From Bacillota bacterium (lineage in GTDB: Bacteria; Bacillota; Clostridia; Christensenellales; Aristaeellaceae), in contig JAEZLW010000205.1 in assembly GCA_023415145.1 (NCBI GenBank), positions 1-5,478 of the forward strand: a stretch of DNA of 5,478 bases, in the 5' to 3' direction. Shown here in pieces: positions 1-5,427 of this stretch; positions within the stretch are counted from its first letter, which is position 1; each line of letters begins with the position of its first letter. Under the pieces are notes generated by a model, which worked only from the letters and a program-made list of their open reading frames with translations, had not been told where the DNA came from and made no database searches. Made by a program: the position numbers and the translations under genes.

Positions 1-1
1 T

Positions 2-1963
2 ACAGCGGAGACGAATGCTTTGGCGGTGGGCCTGCCTAATATCACGGCGGCCGGCATCACAGGGCTTACAGCGCCGGTGACCGGGTCTGCGCCTATTGCC
101 GTTGGCAGCCTTATCTCCAATGATACAGGCAGCTATACGGTGACAAGCCTTACCTGGCAAAATGGGGACGGAACGGCGGCGACGCTGACCGGCGGCGGCA
201 AATTCCGGGAGAATGCCAGCTATAAGGCGCAAATCGTACTGACCTCCGCGGCGGAGCACAAGTTCCCTGCAAACGGCTTGACGCCCTCGGTGGACGCGGG
301 TACGCCGCAGGCAGGTTTGGTAAGCGGCGGGAACGTATCGGGCAATACGCTGACCTTTATCGTCACCTTTCCTGTGACTGCGGCGAAGGCTGTGACCGGT
401 ATCGCGGTAAAGGCGCAGCCAGGAAATCTTGTCTATGAAGACGGGGATATGCTGAACCTTGCGGGCCTTGTGGTTACGCTGACCTACAGTGACGATTCAG
501 TGTTGGATGTTGCCTTTTCTGATTTCACGTCTAACGGTATCACCGCAAGCCCGGCGGACGGAACGGTATTGTCTTATGAATTGCATGACGGGCAGAAGGT
601 GCTCTTGCGCTGTGGGAGCTATACAGCCCAGACGAACGCCCTGACAGTGATCCCTCCGACGCCCGTCCTGACGGCGGGAGAGGTGAACCGCACAAGCGAT
701 CAGGCAGCCACCATGACATTTACCTCGGATCAGGCCGGGACGTACTACTTTGGCATCGTGGCGGACGGTGCTTCCATGCCTGATATCAGCACTGCCGGGC
801 CGGGAAGCGTATGTCTTAACGGGGAAAACACCATCAGCCTGACTACGCTGACGGCAGGTGACTTTGACCTCTACCTTAAGGTCAAGAGCGCTGCTGGGAA
901 GGTAAGCGAAGTTCTCAAGATGGACATATCGGCCTATTTTGTACCTGTGACCGGTATTGCAAATCTGCCGGAGCTGGCCTGGGTGGGCACCGGAAGGACG
1001 CTTGCGGGAACGGTATCCCCGGAAGACGCCACGAACCAGACGATTGTATGGAACGTGAAGGACGCGGGCGCAACAGGCGCTGCCATCAGCGGCAGCACCT
1101 TCACCGCAACCGGCACCGGAACCGCGGTATTGACGGCAAAGATTGAAAAAGGTGCGTCCTCTTTTAGTGATTATACCCAGGACTTCGTCATTGAAGTTCG
1201 TCCCGCCATGGTCTATAACACGATTGAGGATCAACCGGACTTAAGCACCACCATTATCGCGGAAGGCGTGATGGCAAAGGAGGCACGGCTGATCGTGAAG
1301 CCTATCGCCTCGGGAGAGCCGGATCGTGATGAAATGGAAGAACAATTAACGGAAAAGGAGCCCATTGCGGCATACGAAGTATCCATCGAGCCTGCGGCAG
1401 CTTTCCAGCCGCCGCTGACCCTTCATTTCCAGGTAGATGAAAAATACAACGGGCGGATGGTGCTGATCCTGCATAAGCTGGCGGACGGGAGCATGGAATC
1501 GTATACTCCGGTTGTTGAAAACGGCATAGCGGCAATTACCGTGTGGGAGCTTTCTCCCTTCCTGCTGGCGGTGGACCCGGGTACAATGATCACGGAACAG
1601 CCGCTGAGCGCAACTGCTCTGGTTGGGGATACGGCCACCTTCCATGTAACGGTGGAGGGGCTTGGGTCCGTGACCTACAGGTGGCAGCGGCGCACAGGGG
1701 AAAGCGCAGCCTGGGAGGATATTTTGGGTGCTGTCGGCTCCAGCTATACCACCAGCAGCCTGAACATGAGCCACAATGGCTACCAGTACCGCGTGATCGT
1801 AACCGACGCGCTGAACAATACAATCACCTCGAATGCGGCGGTATTGACTGTAACGAAACTGCCTGTCACCGGAGATTCATCCCGGCCGGTTCTGTATTCC
1901 TTGCTGACAATGCTGTTCGGTTTGACCCTGGTCCTGCTTAAAAAGCGGCGCAGGGCGGCATAG
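2..1963 (+). CDS. LPXTG-anchored multi-domain Ig-like surface protein (5' partial)
   Basis: This is the C-terminal part of a secreted protein covalently attached to the cell wall. The frame is open to the window edge. The first visible residues, TAETNALAV, match the end of a later module, TAQTNALTV (623-649), so the gene clearly continues upstream and the TTG at 20 is not a real start. Counting residues from that TTG, I see: a beta-rich module with the LTWQNGD...F...YKAQIVLTS pattern (about 8-118); a Big_3-like Ig module (121-211); a beta-rich module with AGTYYFGIV (213-306); a Big_2-like module starting VTGIANLP (310-393); a linker/beta region ending SPFLLAVDP (395-520); and an Ig module with VTYRWQRR and NGYQYRVIVTD (523-611). 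Then come LPVTG (614-618), a hydrophobic stretch and KKRRRAA. No catalytic motif is visible, so adhesion or a structural role is inference. The sortase gene follows after one base. Confidence 0.88.
   Translation, partial: TAETNALAVGLPNITAAGITGLTAPVTGSAPIAVGSLISNDTGSYTVTSLTWQNGDGTAATLTGGGKFRENASYKAQIVLTSAAEHKFPANGLTPSVDAGTPQAGLVSGGNVSGNTLTFIVTFPVTAAKAVTGIAVKAQPGNLVYEDGDMLNLAGLVVTLTYSDDSVLDVAFSDFTSNGITASPADGTVLSYELHDGQKVLLRCGSYTAQTNALTVIPPTPVLTAGEVNRTSDQAATMTFTSDQAGTYYFGIVADGASMPDISTAGPGSVCLNGENTISLTTLTAGDFDLYLKVKSAAGKVSEVLKMDISAYFVPVTGIANLPELAWVGTGRTLAGTVSPEDATNQTIVWNVKDAGATGAAISGSTFTATGTGTAVLTAKIEKGASSFSDYTQDFVIEVRPAMVYNTIEDQPDLSTTIIAEGVMAKEARLIVKPIASGEPDRDEMEEQLTEKEPIAAYEVSIEPAAAFQPPLTLHFQVDEKYNGRMVLILHKLADGSMESYTPVVENGIAAITVWELSPFLLAVDPGTMITEQPLSATALVGDTATFHVTVEGLGSVTYRWQRRTGESAAWEDILGAVGSSYTTSSLNMSHNGYQYRVIVTDALNNTITSNAAVLTVTKLPVTGDSSRPVLYSLLTMLFGLTLVLLKKRRRAA
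1859..1960 (+). other. C-terminal cell-wall sorting signal (LPVTG, membrane segment, basic tail)
   Basis: The last 34 codons of the surface protein form a standard tripartite sorting signal: LPVTG at 1859-1873, about 20 mostly hydrophobic residues (VLYSLLTMLFGLTLVLL core), then KKRRRAA. In known sortase substrates the bond between Thr and Gly is cleaved and Thr is joined to peptidoglycan or to a pilin subunit. Earlier PVTG and VTG strings in the protein begin Ig-like modules and lack the hydrophobic and basic parts, so they are not sorting sites. Confidence 0.92.
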
Positions 1964-1964
1964 C

Positions 1965-2912
1965 ATGCGTCAAAAACAATCCGTTTACCGCCGCAGGCAT
2001 CAAAACCGGCAATACAGGTATACTCCCGGAGGCCGGTTTAGTTCAGAGCCGCTTAGGAAGGTTCTTGTGGTTCTTTGCCTGACGGGCCTGCTGATTTCAG
2101 GGTTCAGGCTTTGCCGGTATATTTTGGATTCATGGCAAACGCAGCGTACCAATGAATCCGCAGCGGCCCTGTACCATGCTGAAGCGCCGGACCCGGTGCA
2201 GGTTTATACCGCAAGGCAGGGTGCAACGGGTGTGCCTTACGTGAAAACGACTCCTGTCCCGGTTACGGAACCTGTCTATCAACAGATGACGGGATCGCCT
2301 TTGAAAAGGTTCGAGGCTTTGCGCAATGCCAACCCGGATATCATTGGCTGGCTGACCATACAGGGCGAGCTGGATCTGCCTGTAGTATACCGGGACAACG
2401 AATATTATCTGACACGGGATGTGTACCGCAAAAAAAGCGCCGCAGGGACATTGTTCCTGGACGAGAATCATCCCTTGAAAGCGCAAGCGCAGCATTTGGT
2501 GCTGCATGGCCATGACATGAAGGACGGTTCCATGTTCGGAAGGCTGAACCGCTACCTGGAGCTTGATTATTTGACAAAGCACGGCATCATGCATTTTGAT
2601 ACGCTGTATCAGGAAAGCACGTATGTCGTGTTTGCCGTGCTGATTGTACCAAAGAACGTGCATGGCGCCGGCTTTATCAATTTTCTGGGGTACCCTGTCT
2701 TTCACTCACAGGAACAATTTATGGACTTTGCAAAAGGCTTGAAAGAAAGGTCCAAGCATGTCATCCCGGTTGATGTGAAAGCCAATGATGCTCTTTTGAC
2801 GCTGTCCACCTGCTATGGCGATGACCGGCTGCTTGTCGTTGCGCGCCGGATCCGCACGGGCGAATCGGTAATCAGCCTCAAAAAGTCGCTGGAATGCGCT
2901 TACAAGCAATGA
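1965..2912 (+). CDS. srtB: Class B sortase
   Basis: A 315-residue membrane-anchored cysteine transpeptidase that should join surface proteins to the wall. The N terminus is very basic (residues 1-31), followed by a single membrane segment (about 32-50) and an extracellular linker. The catalytic domain runs from about 112. Class B marks are NPDIIGWLTI (123-132), DNEYYLTRD, the catalytic His region LHGHDMKDGSMFG (His183 as nucleophile partner), TLSTCYG with Cys283, and DDRLLVVARR with the likely catalytic Arg288. Length and order fit SrtB-type enzymes. The ATG lies one base after the stop of the LPVTG protein, with only a weak AGGG upstream (1952-1955), so translation is probably coupled to that gene. 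The upstream protein is the obvious candidate substrate. Sortase class is confident; the srtB symbol is by class, not by orthology. Confidence 0.93.
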   Translation: MRQKQSVYRRRHQNRQYRYTPGGRFSSEPLRKVLVVLCLTGLLISGFRLCRYILDSWQTQRTNESAAALYHAEAPDPVQVYTARQGATGVPYVKTTPVPVTEPVYQQMTGSPLKRFEALRNANPDIIGWLTIQGELDLPVVYRDNEYYLTRDVYRKKSAAGTLFLDENHPLKAQAQHLVLHGHDMKDGSMFGRLNRYLELDYLTKHGIMHFDTLYQESTYVVFAVLIVPKNVHGAGFINFLGYPVFHSQEQFMDFAKGLKERSKHVIPVDVKANDALLTLSTCYGDDRLLVVARRIRTGESVISLKKSLECAYKQ

Positions 2913-2970
2913 AACCTTGGTTAGATTCAATGAGGATGCAAAAACATTCAAAATACATCGCGCCAGGTCA

Positions 2971-3000
2971 TTGACATTGGGACAACCCCTATGCTATAAT
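2971..3000 (+). promoter_or_regulatory. Sigma-A-type extended -10 promoter of pyrBC
   Basis: TTGACA at 2971-2976 and TATAAT at 2995-3000 are both perfect consensus boxes with an 18-base spacer. TG at 2992-2993 adds an extended -10 element (TGCTATAAT). Transcription should begin at A3006 or A3007. It lies in the 140-base gap between the sortase and pyrB, facing pyrB, and no clear intrinsic terminator for the sortase operon precedes it. That predicted start excludes the in-frame GTG at 3011 and ATG at 3017 as well-positioned start codons for this transcript. Confidence 0.88.
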
Positions 3001-3005
3001 CAGAC

Positions 3006-3011
3006 AATTTG
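3006..3011 (+). promoter_or_regulatory. AATTTG initially transcribed sequence (possible UTP-sensitive slippage site)
   Basis: The bases at the predicted transcription start read AATTTG. As I recall it, the E. coli pyrBI operon starts with the same sequence, and there high UTP causes repeated U addition at the three T's and abortion of the transcript. The match of sequence, position and gene is suggestive. It is only six bases, the exact start is not known, and the mechanism has not been shown for this organism. Confidence 0.35.
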
Positions 3012-3028
3012 TGGCCATGGCCGCAAAT
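3007..3028 (+). promoter_or_regulatory. 22-base palindrome at the pyrB transcript 5' end
   Basis: Position 3007 pairs with 3028, and so on inward to the centre CCATGG at 3015-3020. The only imperfection is T3012 against G3023, which is a G-U pair in RNA. As RNA it folds into a 9-bp stem (3007-3015 with 3020-3028) and a CAUG loop, beginning at or within one base of the predicted +1. As DNA it is a dyad just downstream of the -10 box, well placed for a repressor. It does not cover the Shine-Dalgarno site. Role as operator, 5' stabilising hairpin or control switch is undecided. Confidence 0.7.
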
Positions 3029-3037
3029 CATGCGCAT

Positions 3038-3045
3038 AAAGGGGG
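3038..3045 (+). promoter_or_regulatory. Shine-Dalgarno site of pyrB that selects the TTG start
   Basis: AAAGGGGG lies seven bases before TTG at 3053. The alternative in-frame starts, GTG at 3011 and ATG at 3017, have no such site and sit inside the 5' palindrome, within about ten bases of the predicted transcription start. Confidence 0.8.
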
Positions 3046-3052
3046 AATAGAC

Positions 3053-3928
3053 TTGGCAAGAGACCTGTTAACCCTCAGTGATGTAAAAGCCTCGGAGGTC
3101 ATGTCGCTTTTAGATGAGGCGCAAGCCTTCCGGGACAAAGCAATTTTTCCTAATTTATCGGGAAAAGTTGCCTGTAATCTCTTTTTTGAAGCTTCGACCC
3201 GCACCCAATACAGTTTCTGCGTTGCAGAAGAGAAGTTGGGAATGCGGGTCGTTTCTTTTCATCCGGACTCGTCTTCACTGAAAAAGAACGAAAGCTTTTA
3301 TGACACGGTGAAGACGTTTGACAGCTTCGGCGTGGACGCTTTGGTCATCCGCCATACGGAAAAAGAATATTACAATCAGTTATTGGGCCGGGTGAAGGCC
3401 CCTATTTTAAATGGAGGTGACGGCACCGGCAATCACCCCACCCAGTCGCTGCTGGACCTTCTCACCATCCGCCAGGAGTTTGGCGGGTTTGAGGGGCTGA
3501 AGGTGGCCATCATCGGCGATGTCCGGCACTCCAGGGTGGCCCACACCAATTATGAGATCATGCAGCGGCTGGGCATGAAGGTGGTGGTGTCCGGGCCGGA
3601 GGAGTTTATGGACCCTGTGCTTGACACCGAGGAGTTTGACCAGGCGGTATCCACCAGCGATGTGGTGATGATGCTGCGCATCCAGTACGAACGGCACCAC
3701 ATGCGGGATCATTTCACCGAAGGGGAGTACCACGAAAAGTACGGCCTGACCCGTAATAAAGCGGACACCATGAAGAAAAGCGCTATCATCATGCATCCGG
3801 CTCCGGTAAACAGAAATGTGGAAATAGCCGATGATGTGGTGGAGTGCGAAAAATCCCGCATCTTCAAGCAGATGGAAAACGGTGTGTACGTACGCATGGC
3901 CGCGCTGCGCCGGGCCATTACGGGGTGA
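3053..3928 (+). CDS. pyrB: Aspartate carbamoyltransferase catalytic subunit
   Basis: Cytoplasmic enzyme joining carbamoyl phosphate and L-aspartate to give N-carbamoyl-aspartate, the committed step of de novo pyrimidine synthesis. From the TTG start it has 291 residues, slightly short of the usual 300-310. The N terminus (ARDLLTLSDVKASEVMSLL) lines up with the start of B. subtilis PyrB, supporting TTG over the GTG at 3011 (305 residues). Visible motifs: carbamoyl-phosphate loop FFEASTRT (44-51), the 80s loop SLKKNES (75-81), HPTQ (128-131), DVRHSR (156-161), MLRIQ (207-211) and HPAPVNR (248-254). The 80s loop has KKNES where KGET is common. No pyrI follows, so it is probably an unregulated trimer of the Bacillus type. 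pyrC starts four bases later. Third-position GC rises sharply between about 3419 and 3720 compared with both ends. Confidence 0.95.
   Translation: MARDLLTLSDVKASEVMSLLDEAQAFRDKAIFPNLSGKVACNLFFEASTRTQYSFCVAEEKLGMRVVSFHPDSSSLKKNESFYDTVKTFDSFGVDALVIRHTEKEYYNQLLGRVKAPILNGGDGTGNHPTQSLLDLLTIRQEFGGFEGLKVAIIGDVRHSRVAHTNYEIMQRLGMKVVVSGPEEFMDPVLDTEEFDQAVSTSDVVMMLRIQYERHHMRDHFTEGEYHEKYGLTRNKADTMKKSAIIMHPAPVNRNVEIADDVVECEKSRIFKQMENGVYVRMAALRRAITG
3922..3928 (+). promoter_or_regulatory. Shine-Dalgarno site of pyrC overlapping the pyrB stop
   Basis: GGGGTGA includes the pyrB TGA stop and sits four bases before the ATG at 3933. It supports translational coupling of pyrB and pyrC. It also supports starting pyrC at 3933 rather than at the in-frame ATG at 3831, which would add 34 residues unlike the family and overlap pyrB. 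Confidence 0.7.
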
Positions 3929-3932
3929 CGGA

Positions 3933-5231
3933 ATGGATGGCAGGATACTGTTAAAAGGCGGCACGGCTTACATAGGCGGCAGGTTGGAAAAGGTGGATAT
4001 TTTGATTGGCAGCGGCGTGATTCAAATCATCGCCCAGGAGATTTCAGCGCCGGGGGCACGTATGTTTTGCGCCGAAGGGAGGTTTGTCTCCCCCGGCTTT
4101 GTGGATGTGCACGTCCACTTGCGGGAGCCGGGCCTTTCTCATAAGGAGACGATCGCAACGGGAACGCGGGCGGCGGCGGCGGGTGGGTTTACCACCGTGT
4201 GTGCCATGCCCAACGTGAGCCCTGTGCCTGATTGTATGGATGCGCTTCAAATGCAAAGGAACATCATCCAAAGGGATGCGCTTATCGAGGTGATCCCCTA
4301 CGGGGCCATCACCAAAGGGGAAAAAGGGCAGGAGCTTGCCGATATCGTGAAGCTTTCTCCCTTATGTGCCGGGTTTTCGGACGACGGCAAGGGCGTGCAG
4401 TCGCAAGATATGATGCGCGATGCCATGAAGCAGATTGCTGGTGTAAACAGTTTGCTGGCGGCACACTGCGAGGAGGAGGGGTTGATTCCTTCCGGCGGGT
4501 GCGTAAGTGACGGGGTGTGCGCCAAACGCTTTTCCCTGCCGGGTATCCCATCCAAATCCGAATGGCTGCCCATAAGGCGGGATATCGAGCTTGTGAAGGA
4601 AACCGGGGTGCGATACCATGTGTGCCATGTTTCCGCCAGGGAAAGCGTGGAATTGATACGCAAGGCCAAGGGACAGGGGCTGCAAATCACCTGTGAGTGC
4701 ACGCCGCATCAAATCATGCTGTGCGATGAGGATATTTCGGAGGATGACGGACGGTTCAAGATGAACCCGCCCCTTCGCAGCCGGGAGGACCGGGAGGCAA
4801 TCGTGCAGGGACTGGTGGACGGAACCATCGACTGCATCGCCACCGACCACGCCCCGCATGCAATGGCGGAAAAAGGGCTGGGGCTGCTACATAGCAGCTT
4901 CGGCGTGGTGGGTCTGGAAACGGCTTTTGCGGTGTGCTATACGGCGCTGGTGAAAACGGGGCGGATGAGCCTGGAAAAGCTGCTGGACAAGCTGACGGTT
5001 CACCCCGCCAGGCTGCTAGGCAGGGAACAGGCGCTGAAAGTGGGCGCCAGGGCGGATATCACGGTGCTGGATGTGCATGATACCTGGCGGGTGGAGCCGG
5101 AAAGGTTTGTTTCCATGGGCAGGGCGACGCCCTTTGCGGGGATGGAGCTGACGGGGAAAGTGGCGGCCACCTTCTTTCGGGGGAAACAAATCTTTAACAA
5201 GGGTCAGTTTCATTCTGAAGGCTCCTTTTGA
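3933..5231 (+). CDS. pyrC: Dihydroorotase, class I (zinc amidohydrolase)
   Basis: Cyclises N-carbamoyl-aspartate to dihydroorotate, the step after PyrB. The protein is 432 residues, normal for the Bacillus/Aquifex-type enzyme. Metal and active-site residues are all present: HxH at His60/His62 in DVHVHLREPG, Asp151 in GFSDDGKGV, His178 in LLAAHCEEE, His232 in CHVSARES, and catalytic Asp305 in ATDHAPH. KMNPPLRS (276-283) and FGVVGLETAF (323-332) are further family signatures, and the C-terminal strand region ADITVLD...GRATPFAGMELTGKV closes the usual beta-sandwich. Spacing and shared Shine-Dalgarno/stop show an operon with pyrB, expressed from the promoter at 2971-3000. The stop codon lies inside a hairpin (5220-5239), and a structured non-coding region follows at once. 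I see no missing residue or frameshift. Confidence 0.96.
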   Translation: MDGRILLKGGTAYIGGRLEKVDILIGSGVIQIIAQEISAPGARMFCAEGRFVSPGFVDVHVHLREPGLSHKETIATGTRAAAAGGFTTVCAMPNVSPVPDCMDALQMQRNIIQRDALIEVIPYGAITKGEKGQELADIVKLSPLCAGFSDDGKGVQSQDMMRDAMKQIAGVNSLLAAHCEEEGLIPSGGCVSDGVCAKRFSLPGIPSKSEWLPIRRDIELVKETGVRYHVCHVSARESVELIRKAKGQGLQITCECTPHQIMLCDEDISEDDGRFKMNPPLRSREDREAIVQGLVDGTIDCIATDHAPHAMAEKGLGLLHSSFGVVGLETAFAVCYTALVKTGRMSLEKLLDKLTVHPARLLGREQALKVGARADITVLDVHDTWRVEPERFVSMGRATPFAGMELTGKVAATFFRGKQIFNKGQFHSEGSF

Positions 5232-5239
5232 AAGGAGCT
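5220..5239 (+). other. Hairpin spanning the pyrC stop codon
   Basis: GCTCCTT (5221-5227) pairs with AAGGAGC (5232-5238) around a TTGA loop, and G5220 can wobble with T5239. The TGA stop (5229-5231) is in the loop. It lacks the T-run of an intrinsic terminator. It may shield the end of the pyrC message, or its 3' arm may compete with the first helix of the RNA that follows. Confidence 0.55.
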
Positions 5240-5424
5240 GTCGAGCGGAGCGAGACTGAGGATTGATTAGCGCAGCAGCGTACCGATTTAGTCGGATGGA
5301 ATAGTTGTCGACGAAGGAGACTGATGAGGTGTATTCCGACGGCTGCCTGGATGCGTTACCTCGGCCAGTTGCTAGCTACTGGCCTGTGACAGGGGGATGT
5401 TCTCTTTCGTCCCGAAAGAGAACC
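5232..5424 (+). ncRNA. Candidate structured non-coding RNA (raiA-motif-like?)
   Basis: No open frame with a plausible start is seen here, but many helices can be drawn by hand: closing helix CTGTC/GACAG (5238-5242 with 5388-5392); GCAGC/GCTGC (5272-5276 or 5275-5279 with 5342-5346); hairpin CCGA-TTTAG-TCGG (5283-5295); GGAATA/TATTCC (5298-5303 with 5332-5337); GAGGT/ACCTC (5326-5330 with 5358-5362), which crosses the previous helix and so would be a pseudoknot; hairpin GGCCAGT/ACTGGCC (5363-5369 with 5378-5384); and TTAGC/GCTAG (5267-5271 with 5371-5375), joining that hairpin's loop to the 5' side. Size (about 150-190 bases), unpaired purine-rich stretches and pseudoknots recall the raiA-motif RNA of Firmicutes and Actinobacteria. 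That name is from memory of general traits, not an alignment. The strand is inferred from the G-U pairing and the operon direction. I see no convincing promoter between pyrC and it. Confidence 0.55.
5399..5423 (+). repeat. 11-bp perfect inverted repeat downstream of the RNA candidate
   Basis: GTTCTCTTTCG (5399-5409) pairs perfectly with CGAAAGAGAAC (5413-5423) around a three-base TCC loop. It is followed by CAGAAAGG, not T's, so it is not a canonical terminator. It could be the 3' hairpin of the RNA, half of a tandem terminator, or part of a dispersed intergenic repeat. Confidence 0.7.
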
Positions 5425-5427
5425 AGA

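Noticed and set aside
497..1234. 245-codon open frame on the minus strand
   Set aside because: It lies wholly inside the surface protein gene, has a composition typical of an antisense shadow (rich in Arg, Gly, His), and shows no domain or ribosome site.
2130..2705. 191-codon minus-strand frame opposite the sortase
   Set aside because: Shadow of the sortase frame, which has intact catalytic motifs; no recognisable protein features.
2913..2970. Search for a terminator of the sortase operon
   Set aside because: Only weak wobble-rich pairing near 2914-2935 and no T-run; nothing supportable.
2927..2974. Inverted repeat TCAATGA / TCATTGA, the second arm touching the -35 box
   Set aside because: Only seven bases with a 34-base spacer in AT-rich sequence; too weak to call an operator.
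3030..3050. Six-codon leader frame ATG...TAG (MRIKGE) ending two bases before the pyrB TTG
   Set aside because: It has no ribosome site of its own, and the palindrome lies directly upstream. It probably arises by chance.
3831..3932. Longer N terminus for pyrC from ATG 3831
   Set aside because: It would overlap pyrB by about 100 bases and add a tryptophan-rich sequence unlike any dihydroorotase; the ATG at 3933 has a Shine-Dalgarno site and gives the normal length.
3407..3964. 185-codon minus-strand frame opposite pyrB
   Set aside because: Its His/Pro/Val-rich content is the complement of the GC-rich pyrB codons; no independent evidence.
5321..5327. CTGATGA, resembling the conserved box of a hammerhead ribozyme
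   Set aside because: After the adjoining helix (GAGGT/ACCTC) the required GAAA box is missing; the next GAAA is in the distal hairpin at 5414-5417, so the three-helix core cannot be built.
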